The notes under the pieces are model-generated. The model made no database searches and was not told the origin of the DNA. It was given only the letters and a program-made list of their open reading frames with translations. The position numbers were made by a program, and so were the translations under genes. Positions 49,101 to 57,777 of a stretch of 64,000 nt of DNA are shown piece after piece. Location: NCBI RefSeq assembly GCF_030814225.1, contig NZ_JAUSUR010000005.1:124001-188000 (forward strand), written 5' to 3'. How positions within the stretch are numbered: position 1 is the first letter of the stretch; each line of letters begins with the position of its first letter. This DNA is from Breznakia pachnodae. GTDB taxonomy: Bacteria; Bacillota_I; Bacilli_A; Erysipelotrichales; Erysipelotrichaceae.

Positions 49101-49851
49101 ATTTTTTTAAAATCCTCTTAACATGAGAAATATCCAATAGATTTACTGTTTCAAACTTACCTTTATAGAAAATTCCCCAGTTGTTAAATACACATGGTAA
49201 TTCCTTTGCCATCTGTAAAGTATCAACTTTAATTAAAGATACTGGAATTTTATTTTCTTTACAATATGCTTCTATCTTTTCTACACACTGATAAATGTAT
49301 GGACACTGCATATCATAATAGATTGTAAGTTCTTGCCTATCAATTATTTGCTCTTTAGCATGTTCACTAAATCTTGGTGTTGTTCCATCAAATGATAAAG
49401 CCAGTAATTCATACCCATCAGCCGTTGTATCAACAACCTCAAACCCAAACTTCTTGGCAAACATCTGATCTGCAAGCCATGCTTTTTGCTTCTTCGCACC
49501 AAGCATACAAATACCTGACTTCCCTTTCTCCTTTGCATCATTAATGCAGTACTCCATTAACGCTTCTCCATAGCCTTTACCTCTGCATTCACTACCATAT
49601 ACCCATAAACAGTAAATGTAATAATAGTTATCACCTACAATTGGTACCCAGGCAGTCTCTAAAGGTGCATACTCAATGAACCCAGTTGCTTTCGCATCTA
49701 GTTTCCTAAATATATGACCTTCGCTTAATCGCCCTGACAACCATTGTCGTTTTGCTTCAACACCTGGATGTTTTTTCTTAGTTCGAATAATACAACACAA
49801 GTGTTCATCCGCAAGGTTTTCAGTTGTTAAATTAATAAAATCAGCACTCAT
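49099..49851 (-). CDS. GNAT acetyltransferase with C-terminal YoaP domain
   Basis: 250 residues. GNAT part (about 1-150): 'INLTTENLADEHLCCIIRTK', acetyl-CoA loop 'ECRGKGYGEALMEYCINDAK'. The C-terminal part (about 165-250) is the YoaP-like thioredoxin-fold domain with 'YYDMQCPYIYQCVEKI' (CxxxxxC) and 'VFNNWGIFYKGKFETVNLL'. Such fusions are widespread in Firmicutes, usually next to AraC regulators, as here (11 bp after the AraC gene). Target of acetylation unknown. Confidence 0.88.
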   Translation of the reverse strand: MSADFINLTTENLADEHLCCIIRTKKKHPGVEAKRQWLSGRLSEGHIFRKLDAKATGFIEYAPLETAWVPIVGDNYYYIYCLWVYGSECRGKGYGEALMEYCINDAKEKGKSGICMLGAKKQKAWLADQMFAKKFGFEVVDTTADGYELLALSFDGTTPRFSEHAKEQIIDRQELTIYYDMQCPYIYQCVEKIEAYCKENKIPVSLIKVDTLQMAKELPCVFNNWGIFYKGKFETVNLLDISHVKRILKK

Positions 49852-49861
49852 TTACCTACCA

Positions 49862-50836
49862 TCACTTTCTTCTTTTTACTGGTCTGATATATTTCCAATA
49901 TCGCTGTGGATCATGATAGAAATAAATGATTCTATCTGGTGTAGTAGTATCAAAACAATACTCACTATCGGAAGATTCAAAAGCTGTCATTTGTTTTTCT
50001 ATCTCTTCTTCAATCATTAGACTTTCTTTTTCATAATCAAATGGACCATGTTCAAACACAATGTATTCTGCTTCAGGTACATCCATTATCAAGAGTTGCT
50101 CAGGCACTTCACCATCATAGTCAATCGGTAGACGAATCCCATAGCTTTCGGTTCTAAGAAAGCCCCAATCACAAAGTCTGCCTTTTGGATCATTGATATA
50201 TGCTAGAAGTTGACCACTGCCTGCATTTGCTTCACTACCACCATCATCATCTAATTTTCCTTTGATGCTGTCAAGTAGTCCACAAATAGTTTCACAGTCC
50301 TGACCTGGAATTTCACTCTGTTTTTCCCAGAAATCCCAGTATCCATTACTTTCATAATTCTTAATATGCATATACTTATGCGCTGGAATTGTTACATAAT
50401 ATACTTTAATATCAGATACTGACTTTATCATACCCATTTCCTCAACTCCCAAAAAGTAACGATCAAATGTATTTATTTTTGTACGTAACACAACTGGTTT
50501 CGGATGTTTTCTATACTCTGTTGGTGAAACCCCATAAATTCTTTTAAATGCTCTACTGAATGCTTCATGAGATGAAAATCCATAGCTAAATGCAATATCT
50601 GAAATGTGCTTATTACTATCTCGAACTTCTTTTAGTGCAAAAGCTAATTTCCTGTTCTTAAGATAATCTCTAAATTGCATACCTGATATCTCTTTAAATT
50701 TTCTGGTTGTATGAAACTCAGAATACCCTAACTTATCTGAAAGATAATGTAGGGTTAGTTCTTCATCATTATAATTCTTGATGCACTTATCAATTTCATC
50801 AATGATTATCTGAATTTGTTTTCTCCATTCATTCAA
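49862..50836 (-). CDS. AraC-family regulator with GyrI-like effector domain
   Basis: 324 residues. The two AraC helix-turn-helices are N-terminal (about 10-110: 'LTLHYLSDKLGYSEFHTTRK', 'ISDIAFSYGFSSHEAFSRAF', 'KRIYGVSPTEYRKHPKP'). The C-terminal GyrI-like binding domain is at about 125-320 ('YVTIPAHKYMHIKNY', 'EAEYIVFEHGPFDYEKES'). This Rob/TipA-like order is common in regulators of small-molecule stress. First gene of a two-gene operon with the GNAT/YoaP protein. An imperfect inverted repeat at 50894-50932 is a candidate operator. Confidence 0.9.
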   Translation of the reverse strand: MNEWRKQIQIIIDEIDKCIKNYNDEELTLHYLSDKLGYSEFHTTRKFKEISGMQFRDYLKNRKLAFALKEVRDSNKHISDIAFSYGFSSHEAFSRAFKRIYGVSPTEYRKHPKPVVLRTKINTFDRYFLGVEEMGMIKSVSDIKVYYVTIPAHKYMHIKNYESNGYWDFWEKQSEIPGQDCETICGLLDSIKGKLDDDGGSEANAGSGQLLAYINDPKGRLCDWGFLRTESYGIRLPIDYDGEVPEQLLIMDVPEAEYIVFEHGPFDYEKESLMIEEEIEKQMTAFESSDSEYCFDTTTPDRIIYFYHDPQRYWKYIRPVKRRK

Positions 50837-50893
50837 TTGCTTTCACCTCTTTTACTTGCTTTATATATATATTATATAAAACTTCTAGAAATA

Positions 50894-50932
50894 TTGCTTG
50901 ATTTTACTTGCTATTATTAAAATATCAAGCAA
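50894..50932. repeat. Imperfect inverted repeat before the AraC gene
   Basis: TTGCTTGAT (50894-50902) and ATCAAGCAA (50924-50932), with an additional TTTTA/TAAAA pair inside offset by 2 nt. It lies 60 bp upstream of the AraC start and 86 bp before the divergent lipoprotein gene; candidate operator or RNA hairpin. Confidence 0.55.
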
Positions 50933-51017
50933 CTTTTATAAGTTAATAAATAATTCTCTGAAACCATTTGTATATAAATAAAGTGTTATTTATATAAGAA
51001 AGATTTTTGAAGGTGAT

Positions 51018-51614
51018 ATGATGAAAAAACTATTAATTATGTTTATAGTTATTTTTTTAACTGCATGTAATATACAACCCAAGAATTCCACAAGCGTATA
51101 TGAGACATTGACAGATGATGATTGGGATATTTATCTAGGTACGATGACAGATCAGCCATATGGTTATAAATTTTTAGGTATTGAAAAAGAAACAGATGAT
51201 GAAACAATTTATATTCATATTTTTTATGATATTGAAATCGAAAGTGATAATATTATGATTGAATCTTATACTATTACAACATCTTATCGTTCAAATTCTA
51301 ACAGTTCACAATTTAGAAATACCGAAAGTCACGTATATGAGGCATTAAGTACAGACACAATTAATCAGTCCTTTTACTATGTATCAGACACAACAAATAG
51401 TATAAGTTGCAACTATATACAATCGAAAACGGATGGTAACAGATATAGTAATGATTGCGATGAAGACATAAAAGAAAAGTATCTAAGTGATTATATAAAT
51501 AATCCAAATTCTAAAATTAGTAATATACTTGAATATTTAGATATTAGTAGTGATGAATTTGAAGTTTGGTTTAGAGAATATATTATAGAATATGAAAGCG
51601 ATCAAAATAAATAG
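51018..51614 (+). CDS. Unknown lipoprotein
   Basis: 198 residues; GAAGGTGAT precedes ATGATG. Short lysine-bearing signal with lipobox 'FLTACN', Cys at about residue 17. The mature part is acidic, Asn/Ser-rich and beta-rich ('ETIYIHIFYDIEIESDNIMI'), with no recognised domain. It stands alone on the plus strand between an AraC gene and the C-glycoside-type locus and ends in a shared terminator. Function unknown. Confidence 0.75.
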   Translation: MMKKLLIMFIVIFLTACNIQPKNSTSVYETLTDDDWDIYLGTMTDQPYGYKFLGIEKETDDETIYIHIFYDIEIESDNIMIESYTITTSYRSNSNSSQFRNTESHVYEALSTDTINQSFYYVSDTTNSISCNYIQSKTDGNRYSNDCDEDIKEKYLSDYINNPNSKISNILEYLDISSDEFEVWFREYIIEYESDQNK

Positions 51615-51622
51615 ATTATGTA

Positions 51623-51660
51623 AAAAAGTTATAGTTTAAAATCATTTACTATAACTTTTT
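51623..51660. terminator. Bidirectional terminator, also ending the C-glycoside-type operon
   Basis: 13-bp perfect stem AAAAAGTTATAGT (51623-51635) with ACTATAACTTTTT (51648-51660) between convergent stops at 51614 and 51666. Confidence 0.88.
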
Positions 51661-51665
51661 ATTGT

Positions 51666-52139
51666 TTAATATTCATTTGTTTTTAATAATAACTCTACCT
51701 TCTTATCATTGGCATATAAGTAAATTGGATTCCATGTTTTCTTATCTATTTCCATAGTATAATAATATTTTTTTGTTTGATTACATGTAATAATCGTAAT
51801 TATTTTACTTATGCCTAATAAGTGAGCTGCATCAATCATTTTATAAAGGTGCTGAATATATTCATCACAATTTTCTTCATTCACTTCAACAACACTGGGT
51901 TGATAAGATAGAGCTGATATTTCAATGTTCTTATCCTTACAATATTTTTTAATTTCCATGGACATTGCATAATTAATGTTTTCAACATCTATATGACAAG
52001 CATCTGTTGTTTTTCTATGAGACTTCCATCTAGGACAACAAGAAACTTCTAAAGAAGTAAACTTGTTTTCTGATGCAAAATCAACTACCTCTTCAAATGT
52101 CATATCACTACAAGTTGTAGTATCCAATACTAGCCTCAT
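51666..52139 (-). pseudogene. Truncated sugar isomerase/epimerase (TIM-barrel N-terminal half)
   Basis: 157 residues that align along their length with the first half of the intact paralog at 56854-57768. Examples: 'ACHIDVENINY' against 'VSHIDVDNLND', 'KNIEISALSYQPSVV' against 'KKVEISALAYYPNTM', 'KKTWNPIYLYANDKKVELLL' against 'VAAIWNPILEVAEECDVNIA'. The chain stops where the metal-binding second half of the barrel should begin, so catalysis is not expected. Many codons have diverged, so it is an old duplicate. Last gene of the locus. A shortened functional protein cannot be excluded. Confidence 0.75.
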
Positions 52140-52155
52140 AAAGTGCTCCTTTATA

Positions 52156-52650
52156 TTATTTATTAATTTTGATTACACCAACAGATGATTGGTTTTCAAC
52201 TGTTTCACTCTCACAGAGTTCAATTGTTGCATTATCTTTTAAATTTGTAATAACTACAATTACAGTTGGATCAATATTTAATTCTTCCAACATTGTTAAG
52301 TTCATTTTTACTAACTTTGTTGATTTTGTAATCTTTTGATTTTCTTTCACATAGATTTCAAATGGTTTTCCATTTAAATCAACTGTGTTAATACCAATGT
52401 GTAAGATTACTTCATCACCATTGTCTGACATAATTCCAATCGCATGTTTTGTTGGAAAGATACTAACAATCTTACCTGCTACTGGTGAAGTAATAAGTTC
52501 TTCATCTGGATACACTGCATATCCATCACCCATCATTTTTTGAGAAAACATTGGATCGTTTACTTCTTCAATTGTCATTAATCTACCAGATGCAGGAGAA
52601 AACAAAGTTGTTTTTTCGCTTACATTACTTTTTTTAAATAGTTTCATCAT
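52156..52650 (-). CDS. PTS EIIA, glucose family (C-glycoside-type locus)
   Basis: 164 residues; AAAGGAG lies 9 nt before the first ATG. Crr-like: 'TTLFSPASGRLMTIEEVNDP', 'FSQKMMGDGYAVYPDEE', histidines in 'FPTKHAIGI' and 'VILHIGINTVDL'. Overlaps the ROK gene stop by 17 bp. It supplies phosphate to the EIIBC at 61386-62768, which lacks EIIA. Its presence at the end of the catabolic operon ties that operon to PTS transport. Confidence 0.93.
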   Translation of the reverse strand: MMKLFKKSNVSEKTTLFSPASGRLMTIEEVNDPMFSQKMMGDGYAVYPDEELITSPVAGKIVSIFPTKHAIGIMSDNGDEVILHIGINTVDLNGKPFEIYVKENQKITKSTKLVKMNLTMLEELNIDPTVIVVITNLKDNATIELCESETVENQSSVGVIKINK

Positions 52651-53617
52651 GCTTTGTTTCTCCTTTAATTACCATATATGCTGCACCTGTTATCCCAGCA
52701 TCATTACCTAAGGTAGCTAATTTTATTTTAGTCGAAGTTTTTACAAGCGGAAATGCTACTGTATTAAATACGCTTACTATTTTATCTAATAGCATTGTTC
52801 CTGCATGTGATACTCCTCCACCAATAATGATGCTTTTAGGGTTTAATAAATTGGCAATATTACCACAAGATACACCTATGTCATATGTAATCAAATCTAC
52901 TACTTTGTTAGCTAACTTGTCATCTTGTTTTGCCAGATCAAATACTGTTTTCGCAGTAATGTCTTTATTCTCTTTTATCATCTTGTTTAGCTGTGAAGAT
53001 TCGTTGAAGTCTTCACTTTCTTTTTTTGCTACATTCACAATTCCAGTTGCACTGGCAACACTCTCTAGACAATTGTCGTTACCACAGGTACAAGTAAAAC
53101 CATAGTTTAAATAGCTTCTCATATGGCCTATTTCACCTGCACTGTTGACATTTCCCTGAAGAATTTTATTGTCTATGATAACTCCTCCACCAACACCTGT
53201 TCCCAGCGTGATAAAGACGACACTCTCATCATTAGAGATATTGCCTTCCCCATAAGCTGCACAGTTCGCATCGTTAGTAAGATAAAGTGGTATTGTTAAG
53301 CCTTGTTCATTAAATGTTGTTTTAACATCTTGTTTATCTGACCATCCTAGATTAAACGCATTACATACGGTACCATTCTCATTATCAACAACTCCTGGAG
53401 CACCAATGCCAACACCTAGTAAAGAGTCTACTGTTAACTCATTTTCTTTCAGAGTTTGTTTAATTGAGTCACACATATTCTTTAAAATATGACTCCCATT
53501 ACTTGTAGTATCAGTTGGAATCGCCCACTGATGAAGCAGTTTTGCCTGATCATTGTATAAACCAAATTTTGTAGTAGTTCCACCTAAATCAACCCCAATT
53601 ACTCTGTTTCTTTTCAT
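52634..53617 (-). CDS. ROK-family sugar kinase
   Basis: 327 residues. Phosphate-binding 'GVDLGGTTTKFGLY', catalytic Asp in 'LTNDANCAAYGEG', 'TLGTGVGGG', 'GEIGHM', and the zinc motif 'CTCGNDNCLES' that marks true ROK sugar kinases rather than ROK repressors. No helix-turn-helix. Glucokinase activity is the family default. In this operon it would trap free glucose or an oxo-sugar product released by the deglycosidase. Overlaps the preceding phosphatase-like gene by 4 bp. Confidence 0.92.
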   Translation of the reverse strand: MKRNRVIGVDLGGTTTKFGLYNDQAKLLHQWAIPTDTTSNGSHILKNMCDSIKQTLKENELTVDSLLGVGIGAPGVVDNENGTVCNAFNLGWSDKQDVKTTFNEQGLTIPLYLTNDANCAAYGEGNISNDESVVFITLGTGVGGGVIIDNKILQGNVNSAGEIGHMRSYLNYGFTCTCGNDNCLESVASATGIVNVAKKESEDFNESSQLNKMIKENKDITAKTVFDLAKQDDKLANKVVDLITYDIGVSCGNIANLLNPKSIIIGGGVSHAGTMLLDKIVSVFNTVAFPLVKTSTKIKLATLGNDAGITGAAYMVIKGETKHDETI

Positions 53618-54264
53618 TCGTTGAACCCCACTACTTTTCCTTTTCCATCAGTAAATTCAATCGTTGTCACTCCAGAATTTTTCAGTTCTTGTTTAACTGG
53701 AATACTTGAGTCTACCATATTCACAATGGTACGAATCACATTCCCATGGGTAACTATCATTACTTTACTATCTGAATTTTTATTATCTTTTAAAACTTCA
53801 GCAACACCTTTATTGATTCGCTGTTCAAATTCTTTTTGACTCTCTGCTTCTTTTGTTTTGTCTACTTCTTTTAAAGCATCAGCTATTTCTTCCAAACTTA
53901 AAGTCTTAAAAATATCACTTACTTCAATATTTAACTTCTCTGCAATCATTCCATAAACATAATCGGAGAAACTTCCATCAAGAGACCCAAAGAATGTTTC
54001 TCTGAATTCTTGCTTAGGGATGATGTTCGTCTCATTCCTATAAATATTTTCTTCTTTAATTAGTTTCGCTGTTGTTAGTGTTCTTCCAAGATCACTTGTA
54101 TAAATAACATCAAACTTCTGGTTTAATAATCGTTTACCAGTTGCAATTGCGTCCTGGATTCCTTGTTGCGTTAATGGTGCATCTGACCAACCTTGCATCT
54201 TTTTATACTTATTCAAATAGGTCTCCCCATGACGAATAAAATATAACGTTATTTTATTACTCAT
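53614..54264 (-). CDS. Histidine phosphatase (phosphoglycerate-mutase-like) family protein
   Basis: 216 residues. 'YFIRHGETYLNKYKKMQGWS' with catalytic His, 'DAPLTQQGIQDAIATGKRLL', 'VIYTSDLGRTLTTAKLI', second His in 'VMIVTHGNVIRTIVNM'. These are the phosphohistidine enzyme motifs. In a sugar locus this is more likely a sugar-phosphate phosphatase than a glycolytic mutase, and might remove the 6-phosphate added by the PTS; this is inference. Sits 24 bp after the TIM-barrel subunit gene and overlaps the kinase gene by 4 bp. Confidence 0.9.
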   Translation of the reverse strand: MSNKITLYFIRHGETYLNKYKKMQGWSDAPLTQQGIQDAIATGKRLLNQKFDVIYTSDLGRTLTTAKLIKEENIYRNETNIIPKQEFRETFFGSLDGSFSDYVYGMIAEKLNIEVSDIFKTLSLEEIADALKEVDKTKEAESQKEFEQRINKGVAEVLKDNKNSDSKVMIVTHGNVIRTIVNMVDSSIPVKQELKNSGVTTIEFTDGKGKVVGFNE

Positions 54265-54288
54265 TGTTTACACCATATCCTTTTATAC

Positions 54289-55275
54289 CTATTTACTTAG
54301 AAGCGTTTCTAATTGTTTGATTTGACGCTTGGTAAACTCTGTACCACCACAAAATAATTCATCTTCATATTCACAAATCAAATAACCACTAAACGCAGAG
54401 TTCTTAATTACATCCATAATTTCAGGATAAGGAATACTTGCTTCTACACAGTCTTCATCCAAGTAATGAAATTTACAATGCATTTCAAAACAGTATGGTA
54501 ATAAATCTTCCAGTCCTGCTAATAATTCAGGTAATTTATCTTTACTTTTGAATTGAACAAACCCATACATTCCTTGTAATGTTGCATTAATTGCAGGATG
54601 TGCTCCTGCCTCCATTAGTTTTGCTCTTGCTTCTTCAATATCTACTTCGTCATAGCGCATTTGAGCAGCCATTTGTAAGTGTTCCTCGCTTACACCCGCT
54701 TTTATTGCTTTCATCCAGTGTGGCTTGTTTGGAGCGATTGCAAAGCAACCAAAGTCTGGAATAAACCCTAAGTGTTTTGAACCTGTCTTTTTGATTACTT
54801 CTAAATACTTCATCATATTTGGTGACGTAGGTGTTTCAGGATTATGAATCTCAATTCCTACTTTCACATCATATAACTCTGCATATGGTGCCAGTCTTTC
54901 AAATGCTGCAGGTGACAACATATATTGTGCACGCATTACTTTACACCCTAATAGATTTGCTGTCTTTAAATCAATAATTGCATCTGCCAACATTTCATCA
55001 TCATTTAAGTCACGATCATGACGCATTCCACGATCATTGTTCGCTCCATAACCGACTGGACCAATTCCATATTTTTCTTTTAGTTTTGTTACCAAGCCTA
55101 AGAATTCATCACTAACATTTGGATAAGAAGGAATCATTTGGGTTCCTACAATTTCATACCCAGTTGCACCTGCCAATGCCGCTTGCTTTACACATTCTTC
55201 AAAATCATATTCATATTGTGCATATTCTGTTCCATAACAGAATAATGTAGCACCTATTTTAATATTGTTATTCAT
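54289..55275 (-). CDS. TIM-barrel sugar isomerase/epimerase; probable C-glycoside deglycosidase alpha subunit
   Basis: 328 residues, xylose-isomerase-like barrel. Probable metal ligands are Glu in 'VGIEIHNP', Asp in 'FIPDFGCF', His in 'EMHCKFHYL' and Glu in 'LICEYEDE'. It is encoded 9 bp after a DUF6379 protein, the beta subunit of known C-glycoside deglycosidases (CarBC, DfgAB, DgpBC), and its length fits their catalytic alpha subunits. Those alpha/beta complexes eliminate the aglycone from 3-oxo-C-glycosides. The partner's identity carries most of the assignment. O-glycoside 3-oxo lyase or plain sugar isomerase are alternatives. Confidence 0.78.
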   Translation of the reverse strand: MNNNIKIGATLFCYGTEYAQYEYDFEECVKQAALAGATGYEIVGTQMIPSYPNVSDEFLGLVTKLKEKYGIGPVGYGANNDRGMRHDRDLNDDEMLADAIIDLKTANLLGCKVMRAQYMLSPAAFERLAPYAELYDVKVGIEIHNPETPTSPNMMKYLEVIKKTGSKHLGFIPDFGCFAIAPNKPHWMKAIKAGVSEEHLQMAAQMRYDEVDIEEARAKLMEAGAHPAINATLQGMYGFVQFKSKDKLPELLAGLEDLLPYCFEMHCKFHYLDEDCVEASIPYPEIMDVIKNSAFSGYLICEYEDELFCGGTEFTKRQIKQLETLLSK

Positions 55276-55284
55276 CTTATCCTC

Positions 55285-55719
55285 CTATTCCTCGATACTT
55301 ACTTTCAATACATCTCCACTGTCCAGTGGCATATAACTATGTCCTGGACCAATATTCATATATGGAACACGTAGCATTAGTTTTAATTCAATTTCATGGT
55401 CACCTACAGGTAATCCATCTTTGCTTATAACATGAATTGTTGCTGGTTCTACCTGACTCCAAAATTCAGTAACAGCATCTTTCAGTTTGTAGATTGGCAG
55501 TTCTTTTCCACGATATTCAAACGTAACTGCTTCCTGATTCACTTTGTCTCCATCAATATATACTTCTAGTAAATCGATATCCGACAAATAATGTCCGCGA
55601 TAATATGCTAGTTGAACATCAAAACTAAATCCATTACGTTTCTTATTAATATACATATCCTTAAATGAATCCTTTTTTATAATTTCATCATTTATTTGCA
55701 TTCTCATTGCGAAAGCCAT
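55285..55719 (-). CDS. DUF6379 protein: C-glycoside deglycosidase beta-subunit-like
   Basis: 144 residues, beta-rich, no signal. The DUF6379 pattern is clear: 'FSFDVQLAYYRGHYLSDIDL', 'LEVYIDGDKVNQEAVTFEYR', 'GKELPIYKLKDAVTEFW', 'DGLPVGDHEIELKLMLRVPY'. In characterised enzymes this small subunit packs on the TIM-barrel alpha subunit and shapes the active site; alone it is inactive. Lies 12 bp after a Gfo/Idh/MocA gene and 9 bp before the alpha-like gene, the usual order. This gene is the strongest pointer to C-glycoside (or related 3-oxo-glycoside) cleavage. Confidence 0.85.
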   Translation of the reverse strand: MAFAMRMQINDEIIKKDSFKDMYINKKRNGFSFDVQLAYYRGHYLSDIDLLEVYIDGDKVNQEAVTFEYRGKELPIYKLKDAVTEFWSQVEPATIHVISKDGLPVGDHEIELKLMLRVPYMNIGPGHSYMPLDSGDVLKVSIEE

Positions 55720-55731
55720 ATTCTTTCCTCC

Positions 55732-56835
55732 TTAAAATCTTACTTCTTTGTTTTCTTTAGCTGATTTATAGATTGCATCTAAAATCTTAGTAACTGCTAA
55801 TGCTTCTTCTGGTTTTACTAAAGGTTCAGTTCCATTAGCAATCGCTTCAAACCATTGTTTTGCGTCGATGGAACCTTCTTCTCCACCTCCTCCACCAAAG
55901 TAAGCTACTCCTCCTACTGGTGATAATGTTTCTTCCATTAACTGGTTATTCTTTCCACGATTATAAATTAACTCATTCTTTGAATAACTCATTCCTGAAT
56001 GAATTTCTGCTCCTGCCTTTGTTCCACAAAGAGTTGTAGACGCTTCTCTAGATTCAAGAATATTTAATGCCCAACTTGCTTCTAAGTTAATTGTTGCTCC
56101 ATTTTTCATCTTTACAAATCCCATTGCTGAATCTTCAACTTCATATGTTTTTGGATCCCAAGGTCCAAATAGGTTTCCTTCTGTTGCTTGTTCTAATCCT
56201 CCAAGCTTATAGAATACAGAACCAGATACACTTTCAACGTCATAATTATTCATACACCATAAAGTAATATCTAATGCATGAGTTCCAATATCAATTAATG
56301 GTCCTCCACCTTGTGCATCTTTATCCATAAATACTCCCCATGTAGGAACTCCTCTACGACGGATTGCATGTGCTTTACCATAATAAACATCACCTAGTTC
56401 ACCATTTGAACAAGAAGCATGTAAATTTTGTACTTCTTCACGGAAACGGTTTTGGTATCCAACTGTAAATTTCATACCTGATTTTTTCCAAGCTTCTACC
56501 ATTTTTTCAGCTTCTTCGGTACTATGAGACATTGGTTTTTCACAATATACATGTTTTTTTGCTTCAAATGAGGCAACTGCAATTTCACTATGTGATACGT
56601 TTGGTGTACAAATATGTACAACATCTACATCACCATTCTTTAATACTTCATGATAGTCTGTTGTTACTTGAGCACCTGTAACACCAAATTCAGCTGCTGC
56701 TTTCTTTGCACGTTCTTCGACAACATCACAGAATGCTACCATTTCACATAACTCTGCATTGTTCTTTAATGCTGGGAAATGTTTTTGATTGGCAATTCCC
56801 CCACAACCAATAATTGCTACTCTTAACTTTTTCAT
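55732..56835 (-). CDS. Gfo/Idh/MocA oxidoreductase (second copy)
   Basis: 367 residues. NAD-binding Rossmann start 'VAIIGCGGIANQKHFPAL', catalytic Lys in 'HVYCEKPMSHS', active-site 'GGGPLIDIGTHALDITLW'. Gfo/Idh/MocA enzymes oxidise or reduce sugar hydroxyls with tightly or loosely bound NAD. In C-glycoside catabolism such an enzyme makes the 3-oxo glycoside before cleavage. It lies 18 bp after a TIM-barrel gene and 12 bp before DUF6379. Whether this copy or the one at 57778 is the glycoside 3-oxidase, with the other reducing 3-oxo-glucose, cannot be read. Confidence 0.9.
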   Translation of the reverse strand: MKKLRVAIIGCGGIANQKHFPALKNNAELCEMVAFCDVVEERAKKAAAEFGVTGAQVTTDYHEVLKNGDVDVVHICTPNVSHSEIAVASFEAKKHVYCEKPMSHSTEEAEKMVEAWKKSGMKFTVGYQNRFREEVQNLHASCSNGELGDVYYGKAHAIRRRGVPTWGVFMDKDAQGGGPLIDIGTHALDITLWCMNNYDVESVSGSVFYKLGGLEQATEGNLFGPWDPKTYEVEDSAMGFVKMKNGATINLEASWALNILESREASTTLCGTKAGAEIHSGMSYSKNELIYNRGKNNQLMEETLSPVGGVAYFGGGGGEEGSIDAKQWFEAIANGTEPLVKPEEALAVTKILDAIYKSAKENKEVRF

Positions 56836-56853
56836 ATGTTTTCCTCTTTCTTT

Positions 56854-57768
56854 CTATATAACAAAGTTTCTTAAATATTTTGTACTAATTGTTACTGCTT
56901 TCTTTGCATCTTCATATGTCTTTTCAAATGCTTTGTCTTCTACTTCAATACATGTGTATCCATCAAATCCAATATCTGTTAATGCCGATACATACTTACC
57001 CCAATTAACATCACCTAACCCTGGTACTTTTGGTGCCATATATTCAAGTGGTGTTGCCATCACTCCAACATCTTTTAGTTTTTCAGAGTATACTTTGATA
57101 TCTTTATAATGCACATGATAAATACGGTCTTTAAATTCGTATAATGGTGCAATGTAATCAATTTGCTGCCAAATAAAGTGTGAAGGGTCATAATTAATTC
57201 CTAAACGTTTAGTAGGAAGAATTTCAAATACCTTTCTCCAGTTTGCTGGAGAGGTCATAAGATTTTGTCCCCCTGGCCATTCATCACTTGTGAACAACAT
57301 TGGACAGTTTTCAATTGCGATATTCACATCACACTCTTCTGCCACTTCTAAAATTGGATTCCATATGGCTGCAACATCTTTTAGATTGTCATCTACTGAT
57401 TTCTTTGGATCACGCCCAATAAACGTTGTTACTGTTTTTACACCTAACTTGCTAGCTGCTCTAATTACTTGCTTTAAGTGGTTTACATAATACTCGCGTT
57501 TATCTACATCTGGATCCATAGTATTCGGATAATATGCTAGAGCAGATATTTCCACTTTCTTTTCCTTGCAATAATTTAATATTTCTTTTGCTGTTTGATC
57601 ATTTAAGTTATCTACATCAATATGTGATACTCCTGCGTATCTTCTTTCTGCTTTTCCTTTTGGCCAACATGCTACTTCTACACATTCCAGACCATTCTCT
57701 GCAACAATATCAATCATTTCTTTAAAATCACTCTGATCTAATATTGCACTCACTAATCCCAGTTTCAT
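56854..57768 (-). CDS. TIM-barrel sugar phosphate isomerase/epimerase (intact paralog)
   Basis: 304 residues, xylose-isomerase-like AP-endonuclease-2 superfamily. Probable metal ligands: Glu in 'NIAIENCPM', Asp in 'GINYDPSHF', His in 'IYHVHYKDI', Glu in 'YTCIEVEDK'. Between the two Gfo/Idh/MocA genes (9 bp after one, 18 bp before the other). Such barrels accompany 3-oxo-glycoside pathways as isomerases or lyases. The truncated gene at 51666 is a diverged copy of its first half. Exact reaction unknown. Confidence 0.85.
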   Translation of the reverse strand: MKLGLVSAILDQSDFKEMIDIVAENGLECVEVACWPKGKAERRYAGVSHIDVDNLNDQTAKEILNYCKEKKVEISALAYYPNTMDPDVDKREYYVNHLKQVIRAASKLGVKTVTTFIGRDPKKSVDDNLKDVAAIWNPILEVAEECDVNIAIENCPMLFTSDEWPGGQNLMTSPANWRKVFEILPTKRLGINYDPSHFIWQQIDYIAPLYEFKDRIYHVHYKDIKVYSEKLKDVGVMATPLEYMAPKVPGLGDVNWGKYVSALTDIGFDGYTCIEVEDKAFEKTYEDAKKAVTISTKYLRNFVI

Positions 57769-57777
57769 AATTGCCTC

